In this document: in pieces, positions 39,072-46,644 of the stretch | Numbering within the stretch: position 1 is the first letter of the stretch | Layout of the letters: the number at the start of each line of letters is the position of its first letter | From: Pirellula sp. | GTDB lineage: Bacteria; Planctomycetota; Planctomycetia; Pirellulales; Pirellulaceae | Direction: 5' to 3' | Assembly (NCBI GenBank): GCA_021300155.1 | Contig: JAJTID010000048.1 | Coordinates: 1-64,000, forward strand | Length of the DNA: 64,000 bases | Translations under genes and position numbers: made by a program | Notes under the pieces: model-generated | Database searches by the model: none | The model's input: only the letters and a program-made list of their open reading frames with translations | What the model was told of the DNA's origin: nothing

Positions 39072-39926
39072 CTAACGCCGAAGGGAGTCGAGTTGGTATG
39101 AGATTTCGGTAGATTGCTGGATGGATTGCACTGTTGTTGCTTCGTCCCTTTGCATTTCTAATCCGATTTCTTGGTGGTTTTCAGAACGAGCTAGTTTCCC
39201 CTCTGCAGGGTCAAACCAAAAAAGTCCTATCGCATTTTGGCTCACGAGCTTCGCTTCGGATCCCTCTTCGAGCTGAAAGGCAGTGGATGACTTTATTTTG
39301 GAAAGCTCGCGTCCATCAACCGTTTCCTTACCAACCAGTTGATAAGAAGTCGTTAGAAGAAGCTTCCAGTATTGCTTCTTTACATGAGATTGAACCGTCC
39401 ATGGCTCGCCGATTTTCGGGCCCGACTTGGGGAAAGCAATAGCTACCTTCGGGTTATATAGTGTTTCCTTTGGTTGGCTCGTTTCAAAGTCAATGATGTC
39501 GCCAAACGAACTCAATCGGAATTGCAACGTTGCATTCATAGGAGCGATAGCGGTCGCCCAAATCGTTTTGATTTTCGGATGCAAAGCACCCGGTGCGGCT
39601 GCCTTATCGGAATCTGCGCTGTGCTCTTCTTTTGAATCAGAAATAGAAAGTCTCACTCGTTCTGTTTTTTGTTGGATAGTGGCAATCCCTTCGGAGTCCA
39701 CCTCGACTACACGCCACGCGAGGGAAGTACGTTGACGAATCTTTGATTCCGCTTGAGAGGCTTCTCGAACAGCCGAGTTCTGGTCCACTTCGATAGCGAT
39801 ACGTTCATCTTTTCGAAATTTCCATCGAAGTGGCTCATCTCCAATCGCAGTCGTTGGAAGCAGCCCAACAAGAAAAGCAACTGTGAAACGACTTCGACAG
39901 TTTAAAGCATGTTTTCGCGAACGCAT
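39072..39926 (-). CDS. Exported protein of unknown function
   Basis: 284 residues. The start carries a signal peptide after a basic segment (RSRFTVAFLVGLLPTTAIG), so it is exported. The mature part is beta-rich: LRWKFRKDERIAIEVDQ, then a repeated pattern WRVVEVDSEGIATIQQKTERV and WTVQSHVKKQYWKLLLTTSYQLVG. The layout recalls the DUF6263-type secreted proteins of Planctomycetes, but I am not certain. It lies downstream of the candidate RNA region and its terminator and should have its own promoter within 39927-40050. Confidence 0.7.
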   Translation of the reverse strand: MRSRKHALNCRSRFTVAFLVGLLPTTAIGDEPLRWKFRKDERIAIEVDQNSAVREASQAESKIRQRTSLAWRVVEVDSEGIATIQQKTERVRLSISDSKEEHSADSDKAAAPGALHPKIKTIWATAIAPMNATLQFRLSSFGDIIDFETSQPKETLYNPKVAIAFPKSGPKIGEPWTVQSHVKKQYWKLLLTTSYQLVGKETVDGRELSKIKSSTAFQLEEGSEAKLVSQNAIGLFWFDPAEGKLARSENHQEIGLEMQRDEATTVQSIQQSTEISYQLDSLRR

Positions 39927-40053
39927 TCTTGGATTCCAGGATTGAAAGGAGGCAGGCGGGGAATCCTATCGACTCACGCACGTTCGGCACAATAGGAACG
40001 ACGAGGCCGCTGTGATAGAGACTTGCGTTAAAAGCCTGGAAAGAATGGGGGCA

Positions 40054-40099
40054 GAAAAAAGAGGGCCGACGTTAGACGCCGGCCCTCTGTTATTTTTTT
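40054..40099. terminator. Bidirectional terminator
   Basis: A 12-position stem (40060-40071 with 40077-40088, one mismatch) and a 5-base loop. On the minus strand it is followed by six T (the A-run at 40054-40059); on the plus strand by a T-rich run ending TTTTTTT. It ends minus-strand transcription coming from the zinc-ribbon gene and the region between. Confidence 0.8.
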
Positions 40100-40300
40100 C
40101 CTCCGACCGTTCGCGGCACGACACGGAGCCGCTGCGAGACTGGCGCAGATCAAGCGTGCTACTGCACTCGCCTATAGTGATCCAGGCCAACGCAAAATGA
40201 TGGTCCCTCAGCCGGAAAAACGACCGGAGGCTTTTTGAGTGCTTCTCATTTCCAAGAAGCACATCCGCACTATAGGCCACAGAAACGGCCAAGGAAAGGG
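40100..40300 (-). ncRNA. Candidate structured RNA between zinc-ribbon gene and terminator
   Basis: Between the stop of the zinc-ribbon gene and the terminator lie about 215 bases without coding potential but with nested pairing. A perfect 10-bp outer stem joins 40268-40277 with 40170-40179. Inside it are a perfect 8-bp hairpin (GTGCTTCT / AGAAGCAC, 8-base loop) and a second hairpin built on CCGG / CCGG with outer CCTC / GAGG. Outside it, toward the terminator, is a GCGGC / GCCGC hairpin. The branched plan does not match 6S, SRP, tmRNA or RNase P RNA as I know them. Strand is inferred from the terminator; a plus-strand reading also gives a T-tailed hairpin near 40205-40236. Confidence 0.45.
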
Positions 40301-40313
40301 AGAAAACGATTTT

Positions 40314-41024
40314 CTAGTTTTCGGGGCGGTACAACATCCGTCCGCAACTAGGGCAAGGGCAAGGGTGGCCCATTCGCAAACGATCTAGAACTCGTGGCGT
40401 CACATTCGTATAGCAGCCACCACACGAATTCCCATCGATCGGGCACAACGCGTCCATTCCGCGAGAGCCAACGAGGCGTTTGTATTCTGTTGCAAATTCT
40501 GAGGGCAAGGAGCATTCAAGTTCCGCAAGTTCCGATTGGACACGCTTCAGATCCACGTGAAGGGACTCTAGTCTTTTCTCAACCGCCAGGATCATCTTAG
40601 CCTTTTCCTCTTCGGCTAGCTTCACTCTTTCCTCGAGTCCGGGAACAGTCGATTGCAACGCATCCACTTCCTCGGAGGCTTCGAAGATTTCGTCGGAGAG
40701 GACACTATTGGCTTTCTCGTCGGCCGCAATTTGCTCCTTGAGCGTCTGGTACTCACGATTGTTTTTTGCCGCGTTCATTTTCCCAGCGAGGTCGCGAAGT
40801 TTAACTTCCCTTTCTCGTTGCTGAAGCTGTTTTCGATCTGCTTCCATCTTTTTTTGCTTGATGGCGTCGCGACAATCTTGGAGCGATTGCTTGGCAGTCT
40901 TGACGACAACCTCTGCTGCCGAGATTTGTTTCGGTCCACGCTCGATCTGATTTGTTAATTCGGAAATTTGAGTCAAACGGAGATGAAGCAGGCGAACAAC
41001 CGAATCTGAAACGTTCACTGGCAC
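40314..41024 (-). CDS. Coiled-coil protein with C-terminal C4 zinc ribbon (CT398 / DUF164 type)
   Basis: 236 residues. About 1-175 form a long helical hairpin (LTQISELTNQIERG, KEQIAADEKANSVLSDEI, VEKRLESLHVDLKRVQ). The last 60 residues form a zinc ribbon with C-x-x-C pairs: GNSCGGCYTNVTP and CPCPSCGRMLY. The family is widespread. The Chlamydia member is CT398 and interacts with sigma-54 and secretion components, as I recall from the literature. The start is the ATG at 41022-41024. It is followed on the same strand by the candidate RNA region. Confidence 0.88.
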   Translation of the reverse strand: MPVNVSDSVVRLLHLRLTQISELTNQIERGPKQISAAEVVVKTAKQSLQDCRDAIKQKKMEADRKQLQQREREVKLRDLAGKMNAAKNNREYQTLKEQIAADEKANSVLSDEIFEASEEVDALQSTVPGLEERVKLAEEEKAKMILAVEKRLESLHVDLKRVQSELAELECSLPSEFATEYKRLVGSRGMDALCPIDGNSCGGCYTNVTPRVLDRLRMGHPCPCPSCGRMLYRPEN

Positions 41025-41269
41025 CTCGGAAAATGAACAAACGCGAGTAAACGAGCAATTAAACCAGAAACCTAAGACAAAACAATGGCATGGAACCAGA
41101 CATCCGTGCGGCTATCTACCGAGTTTTTCGGACGCAGCCCGTGGATTCGAGGAAAGGAGAAGATTCTCATGGAACACCTGTCCTCAAACGAGAGGGGCTT
41201 AGTTATCATAATCACGGGTTCTCTCTCCTCAAATGCCCCTCACTTTTCCCGTTTGGATTCGTTTGGCAT

Positions 41270-41935
41270 ATGGATGCAAGTAAGGTTTTCGATTTAGTTG
41301 GCAAGGCGTCTTATCTAGCACTTGCTGCAGTTGCTCTTTGGGGAGCCTACTACGTTGTGCTCGTTTTGTCGCGAGTGGGACGAAAGAGATTCAAGACAGA
41401 GGAGGCGCAGGATGCATTTCTGGATTCAATCGAAGCCGACTTGAAACGAGGCGACTTCGACACGGTCATACAAGCCTGCGAAGGAGACCAGAGGGCCTTG
41501 CCAATGATGGTATCGTTCGCATGCAAGAATCGCATTTTTGGATTCAATAAAGTTCGGCAGATGACGCTGGATCGGTTTCAGCGCGACGTGATCGCGGACC
41601 TCGACTTCAATATTGCGTGGATCATTACTGTGATCAAAACAGCACCGATGTTGGGGCTGTTCGGAACGGTCGTCGGTATGATGGGAGCGTTCGGAAAGCT
41701 TTCCAGTGCGGCCAATGTTAGCCCTGCAGATTTAGCTTTGGACATTCGTGTCGCCTTGGAGACAACGGCGATCGGTCTATCGATCGCTATTCCGCTCGTA
41801 ATGTGCATGGCATTGATCACCAATCGTATTCGACAAATGCAGGATCTAATCACCTCGGGATTGGCGAGGTTTCTTGAGGCTTACAAAATCGGACACGACC
41901 GTGATCTCGCACGTAAAGGTCGACAAAGCGCATAG
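41270..41935 (+). CDS. exbB: ExbB/TolQ/MotA-type proton-channel protein
   Basis: About 221 residues from the ATG at 41270; the longer open frame from 41090 lacks family features. Three membrane spans: about 10-32, 110-135 and 150-175. APMLGLFGTVVGMMGAF and LETTAIGLSIAIPLVMCM are the channel-forming segments of the family. With ExbD it forms an inner-membrane motor that turns proton flow into force on periplasmic partners. It heads a run of at least seven closely spaced genes. A 245-base gap upstream (41025-41269) separates it from the divergent zinc-ribbon gene and should hold its promoter, though none is clear. Confidence 0.9.
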   Translation: MDASKVFDLVGKASYLALAAVALWGAYYVVLVLSRVGRKRFKTEEAQDAFLDSIEADLKRGDFDTVIQACEGDQRALPMMVSFACKNRIFGFNKVRQMTLDRFQRDVIADLDFNIAWIITVIKTAPMLGLFGTVVGMMGAFGKLSSAANVSPADLALDIRVALETTAIGLSIAIPLVMCMALITNRIRQMQDLITSGLARFLEAYKIGHDRDLARKGRQSA

Positions 41936-42002
41936 TGGAGGGGTTTGCGTTTTAGAATTTCCAGTGTAGACGTCCGCTCAAACTCGATGGAGGCCGTGGT
42001 CT

Positions 42003-42479
42003 GTGAGTAATCTGCCGATCGAAGATGGCGAGCCTGAATTGGTATCGCTACCACCTCGACCTCCCATGGACGACGAGATGGACATCACTCCGATGATTGA
42101 TATGACGTTTTTGCTTCTCATCTTTTTCATTCTGACTTCGAAGATGACGGGCGAGAAAACATACGACACTCCACCTGCGAAGAACGGCACAACGGTCGTC
42201 AGCAAGAATTGTGTTTCGATTGTGGTAACGCGTGGCACAGGCGAAGCGCCGCTTGTGGCTCGCGGAGACGGGACCTTGTTTGCGGAAGATCCTGAATTGC
42301 AAGCTGCAGAGATATCCGAGTACGTTCAATTGGAGTTGGAATCGGGAAGAAAAACCGAAGTGTTGATTCGCGCCGAAGGAAACGTGACTGCAGGTCAGTT
42401 GAACAAAGTAAAGCAGTCGATCAGCGAAGTCCTGAGCGAAGGCAAACTCCTCAATATTGCCGTGACGGAGTCAAAGTAG
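42003..42479 (+). CDS. exbD: ExbD/TolR family protein
   Basis: 158 residues. The single membrane span carries the essential proton-bearing aspartate in DMDITPMIDMTFLLLIFF (about 22-39). The periplasmic part ends with ILIRAEG-like strands (VLIRAEGNVTAGQLNKV), as in TolR. The start is GTG at 42003. It is two bases from the following second ExbD gene. Having two ExbD proteins with one ExbB suggests a heteromeric motor. Confidence 0.9.
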   Translation: MSNLPIEDGEPELVSLPPRPPMDDEMDITPMIDMTFLLLIFFILTSKMTGEKTYDTPPAKNGTTVVSKNCVSIVVTRGTGEAPLVARGDGTLFAEDPELQAAEISEYVQLELESGRKTEVLIRAEGNVTAGQLNKVKQSISEVLSEGKLLNIAVTESK

Positions 42480-42480
42480 T

Positions 42481-43242
42481 ATGGCAATCAAGGTCGCATG
42501 CGCATCGTGTTCTTCGGTTCACTCGGTAAACGATCGACTGGCCGGGCGCGCAATTCGTTGTCCGCACTGCGATGCTTTTATCCAAGTCCCGCTCCCGTCC
42601 GCCACCGCCACCGACGAGATTGTCGAGGTGGAATTAATCGAAGAGGATGTGGCGGAAGTTGTCGAAATCGTTGAATCTACCGATAACGGTGCTGCTGCCG
42701 TCGAAGCCGAAGTCTTGGATGAAAACAGTCTCGATGCTCGAGCTTCCGATGATAAATTCCGAGACGACGAAGAAGAAGTAGAGGAAATTTCTTTCCCAAA
42801 AAAGGAACTTCCCAAGGACGACATGGACATGACACCGATGGTCGATGTCACGTTTTTGTTGCTGATATTCTTCATGATTACAGCTTCATTCAGTAGTGAA
42901 AAAGTTTTTGAAGAGCCTCCGCCACTCTCGGACGCCAGCTCGATTCAAAAGCAAGAACCGATCAATCTCGACAACGTTCGTGTGCAGATCGACGAGTACA
43001 ACGCGTATACGATCATCATGCCCGGTGGTGATGAGCGCGAAGCAAGCAGCAAGCAAGATTTGCTCATTGCTCTCTCCGAGGCGCGAGCCGAAGTTGCGAC
43101 GGGTGCTAATGACGATCAACTCAAGCTTATCGTAGAAGCTCACGTCGAATGCATTCATGCGGCGGTGATTTCAGCACTCGATGCGGGGAGAGATCGCGGT
43201 TTTACAAGTTTTCAAGTTCAGGTGGTTGAGGAGTTTCAGTAA
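42481..43242 (+). CDS. exbD: Zinc-ribbon/ExbD fusion protein
   Basis: 253 residues. The first 38 form an MJ0042-like zinc finger (VACASCSSVHSV, then AIRCPHCDAFIQVP; four cysteines in two CxxC pairs). An acidic linker (about 40-110, full of Glu and Asp) follows, then the ExbD module with DMDMTPMVDVTFLLLIFF at about 116-133 and a periplasmic domain ending in LKLIVEAHVECIHAAV. The finger would lie in the cytoplasm. ExbD proteins normally have only a few residues there, so the finger is an unusual addition that could sense or recruit a partner. Confidence 0.88.
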   Translation: MAIKVACASCSSVHSVNDRLAGRAIRCPHCDAFIQVPLPSATATDEIVEVELIEEDVAEVVEIVESTDNGAAAVEAEVLDENSLDARASDDKFRDDEEEVEEISFPKKELPKDDMDMTPMVDVTFLLLIFFMITASFSSEKVFEEPPPLSDASSIQKQEPINLDNVRVQIDEYNAYTIIMPGGDEREASSKQDLLIALSEARAEVATGANDDQLKLIVEAHVECIHAAVISALDAGRDRGFTSFQVQVVEEFQ

Positions 43243-43245
43243 TCA

Positions 43246-46200
43246 ATGGCAGCTTCTGCGTTTATACGACTGCTTGAAAGTCGCGGTCTCCTCGATCCCG
43301 AGATCATTTCAGAACTGGACCGACAAGTCGAAACATCCAAAGTCCGTGTGACACCTGAGGCGATCGCCAAGCTTCTTGTCGAGAACGGGCAGCTCACACG
43401 TTTTCAGGCAACCAAACTGATTGCGGAATTGAACGAATCTGTCGATCGATCTGGAAGTGATCCGACGACCACTCTTCGAGGTGGCCGACCTCTTGAAACG
43501 GCATCGATCGCGGTTAGCGATCATGATTCCGTCGAAGACCTGCTTCCAGACGAACTCGTCGCGGAAGCAGCCGATGTTGTCGCGGCGGACGTAGTCGAAG
43601 AAGTGACTCCAGTGCAGGTGGTGGCTCAGCCCATCGCGAGAGCTTCGCGGCGCGACGCTGATGAAGATTTCGGTAGTATTCAATCGCCGCGTCAAGTCAT
43701 CCGAGATAATCCCAGCAAGAAAAATTCATGGGAGTCGTTTCGCATCCTTGGAATCGGTGCCATTTTAGCACTGTTCCTAGTTGCGCTCATCCCGTTAGTC
43801 ATGTGGGTGATGAAAGGCTCAGCACAAGATGCATATGGCATGGCTGAGAGCGCTTACGAATCGAGAGATTACGAGAAAGCAGCCAAGCTATTCAATGATT
43901 TTGCGTACAAATTTTCGGGCGATGAGAATGCGAGCAAAGCAAGGGTTCTCGCTGTCTTGGCTCAGATACGCGAAGACGCGGAGAAAGTCGCTGACCCAAC
44001 CGTTGCCCTAAAGTCTGCGCAGGATTTATTGCCAAAAGTCTCGGCCGAAGACGATATCGATGCTCTTCGAACGGACATGGCAGATGTGTTGCTTCGATTG
44101 TCGGAGAAATTCGTTGGACGCATTGAAGCGACTGAATCGCTGGACGATCGCGAGAAGTTGCTGGCCAAGATGGGTGAGCAGATGGCATTGGTACGCGATC
44201 CACGCTATATCGCGACGCAAGAACGTACCCAAAACGCTCTTCGAATTCAAAATATCGAAGAAGGTATGCTGCGAGCGCAGCGGGATATTCAAAAGGGTCG
44301 TGACCTTTTGGTAGCGATCGATTCTATGTCGAAATCGAACGAGGCTAAAGACGTCAATAAATCCTACGAGATTCGTCGTGAGATTGTTCGCAAGTATCCG
44401 ATCCTCGAGTCGGATGGAAAGCTGAACGAACTCTTGGCTAACGCAACAGGACTCCAAAAAGATCTCGTCACAGGAGCAACACAGCTTCCGACCGTAAGTA
44501 CAGAAGTGGCGTCCAACGACGTTATTGCAAAAGCCATTCTTGTGAATAGAACAGGGAAAGGGGATAGTAGCCTCACGGAGACGGTCTACCTGAAAGTCAA
44601 AGGTTCGCTAGTTGCTATACGGGTTTCGGATGGAACCGTTTTGTGGAGTCAATATGTCGGCCGAGACTGGACCGGGCGTCCACAACAGCTTTCCGCCTCC
44701 GGAGATGGCGACGTCTTGGTGAGCTTTCCAGAGCAAGGGGCAATACGACGTCTTTCCGCTGCCGATGGTTCGATCGTTTGGGACTCTAAGTTTCAGTGTC
44801 GGATCCAAGAGCCAGTCATCGATCGCGAAGAGATTTTTCTCACAACTTCCAATGGAGAAGCTTATGCGATCGACGTATCCTCGGGACAGATTCGGTGGGG
44901 CAAGAAATTCCCGCAAACGATCGAGACTGCACCCGGCGGGGCACTAGGAAAGAAACGGAAATACATCGTCGGTAATCATTCCAATCTGTACGCGGTTTCG
45001 CGGGCCAGCGGCGCATGTGAAGAAGTCGAGTACCTCGGGCACAATCCCGGTACCATCGCGATTCCGCCGATTTGGATCATGAATCACTTGATCGTTTTCG
45101 AAAATTCCGGTCCAGATTATTCGTTCGTTAAAGTGTTTTCGACAAATGAGGAAGGGCTTGAGATCAAACCGAGTCAGCAGATCCCGATGCGGTTTCGAGG
45201 TCATTTTGTTGTCGAGCCTCAAATCGAAGGGCGAAGATTTGTGGTTGCAACCAACCTCGGGGAAGTTGCAGTCTTGGAAGTCGATGCATCGAGTACCAAA
45301 GATAAAGTCACCAAGATGGCGAGCATCATTGAAAAAGAATCGTCACCGAAAGTGAATTGGCCATTGATGGTCGGATCCGATTTGTATTTAGCCTCGGATA
45401 GACTCGCGTTTTACCAGATTCAAGTTAGTAGCCAGAAGATAAACCCCTCTTGGCAGAAGTACGCGAAAGACCAGTTTACGGCTCGCCCCATTAAGCTTCA
45501 GGACTCTATTTTGCTTTCTCGCGTGGTCCGAGGAAACCTGGGTGTTCGTATTGCCTCGATCAACCCACAAACGGGAAATACTAACTGGGAAACAGATATT
45601 GGAGTCCCTATTTCCGCGATAGTTGGTAATGCAAAACAGTTCACCGCACTTACAACACAGGGAGCGGTTTATACCTTTGATGCAAAAGCATTCGATGGCA
45701 AGCAACCTATCCAACAAGTAGAGAATCTCGGTGGTAATGAACTGAATATGAAGTTCACAAATCCTGTTCAACTCAAAGATGGTCGGCTGCTTGTCATGAA
45801 CGGTGAGAAGGCGGACTCAATGCTTCTTGTCGATCCTAGCAAGAGTCGAAGCTTGAGTAAGATGATTGCAGTCTCGTTCGGAGAGGCCAAGCCAAGCAAC
45901 GACCTAGTGGCTGTCGGCAACAACGTGATCATTCCTCTTTCGAATGCCCAGTTGGCGATGTTCGATCCGGACAAAGGGCAACAAGTTGGCATACCATTCC
46001 AGCCAACCGTGCGAGCTGGTGAGAGCCCGAAATGGTTGAATCCTATTGTGCTTGCCGACGGCCAAAATATCGTGATTGCGGATACGCAACGCAGTATGTA
46101 CAAGCTATCGACCAACCGACAATTGCGGACCATCATTCAACAGGATTTGGAACGTCCGCTCAAGGGACGGTTGTCTGTGCTAGGCAATGCCGTTGTTGCG

Positions 46201-46635
46201 GTCAGTGCGAATGACTCGGGCGATCAACTCGATTTCTTTGACGGAATAGAACTCAAGAAATTTGCCTCACTTCCGGTGGAGGGACGATTCGCGTGGGGGC
46301 CGTACGTCGCGACAGGTCAAACGGACAGTCTCGTCGTTGCATTGAGCGATATCGAGGGATTAGTTGCGGTGGACGAGTCAGGCAAACGTCGTTGGAGCAC
46401 GTCGCTAGAGCGAGAAGAGTTTGTCGACAAGCCCATCGTGATCGAGAACGACATTGTCGTCGGAACGTCTGGAGGTGATCTTCTGCGATTTTCTTTAACC
46501 GATGGGAAAATTGTCGGCAAAACGAAAGTTGGCCAGCCGCACAGCGCTTCACCGCTTCAAGTTGGCAATAGGTTGCTCATTCCATGCGACGAAGGTTCGA
46601 TTGTTACACTTCCGTTGCCTGCTGCGAAAGATTAG
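43246..46635 (+). CDS. Membrane-anchored PQQ-propeller protein with cytoplasmic helical domain
   Basis: 1129 residues. Cytoplasmic part: a helical start (FIRLLESRGLLDPEIISELDR, then LLVENGQLTRFQATKLIAEL) of the kind found at the head of planctomycete kinases and FHA proteins, and an acidic stretch. One membrane span lies at about 168-190. Periplasmic part: TPR-like helices (about 195-400), then a large propeller from about 430 with blades such as VAIRVSDGTVLWSQYVGRDW, AYAIDVSSGQIRWGKKFP and LVAVDESGKRRWSTSLERE. It lies 4 bases after the zinc-ribbon/ExbD gene and 10 before the next, so it is plausibly the periplasmic partner of the ExbB-ExbD motor. Confidence 0.82.
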   Translation: MAASAFIRLLESRGLLDPEIISELDRQVETSKVRVTPEAIAKLLVENGQLTRFQATKLIAELNESVDRSGSDPTTTLRGGRPLETASIAVSDHDSVEDLLPDELVAEAADVVAADVVEEVTPVQVVAQPIARASRRDADEDFGSIQSPRQVIRDNPSKKNSWESFRILGIGAILALFLVALIPLVMWVMKGSAQDAYGMAESAYESRDYEKAAKLFNDFAYKFSGDENASKARVLAVLAQIREDAEKVADPTVALKSAQDLLPKVSAEDDIDALRTDMADVLLRLSEKFVGRIEATESLDDREKLLAKMGEQMALVRDPRYIATQERTQNALRIQNIEEGMLRAQRDIQKGRDLLVAIDSMSKSNEAKDVNKSYEIRREIVRKYPILESDGKLNELLANATGLQKDLVTGATQLPTVSTEVASNDVIAKAILVNRTGKGDSSLTETVYLKVKGSLVAIRVSDGTVLWSQYVGRDWTGRPQQLSASGDGDVLVSFPEQGAIRRLSAADGSIVWDSKFQCRIQEPVIDREEIFLTTSNGEAYAIDVSSGQIRWGKKFPQTIETAPGGALGKKRKYIVGNHSNLYAVSRASGACEEVEYLGHNPGTIAIPPIWIMNHLIVFENSGPDYSFVKVFSTNEEGLEIKPSQQIPMRFRGHFVVEPQIEGRRFVVATNLGEVAVLEVDASSTKDKVTKMASIIEKESSPKVNWPLMVGSDLYLASDRLAFYQIQVSSQKINPSWQKYAKDQFTARPIKLQDSILLSRVVRGNLGVRIASINPQTGNTNWETDIGVPISAIVGNAKQFTALTTQGAVYTFDAKAFDGKQPIQQVENLGGNELNMKFTNPVQLKDGRLLVMNGEKADSMLLVDPSKSRSLSKMIAVSFGEAKPSNDLVAVGNNVIIPLSNAQLAMFDPDKGQQVGIPFQPTVRAGESPKWLNPIVLADGQNIVIADTQRSMYKLSTNRQLRTIIQQDLERPLKGRLSVLGNAVVAVSANDSGDQLDFFDGIELKKFASLPVEGRFAWGPYVATGQTDSLVVALSDIEGLVAVDESGKRRWSTSLEREEFVDKPIVIENDIVVGTSGGDLLRFSLTDGKIVGKTKVGQPHSASPLQVGNRLLIPCDEGSIVTLPLPAAKD

Positions 46636-46644
46636 GCGATAAGG

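Noticed and set aside
40100-40313. RNase P RNA as the identity of the structured region
   Set aside because: The gene is sometimes near CT398-type genes, but the region is too short and the conserved GAGGAAAGTC and late ACAGAA blocks are missing from the minus strand. 6S, SRP and tmRNA were also considered and did not fit.
41090-41269. Longer start for exbB (281 residues)
   Set aside because: The extra 60 residues have no membrane or family features, while the ATG at 41270 leads straight into the first span.
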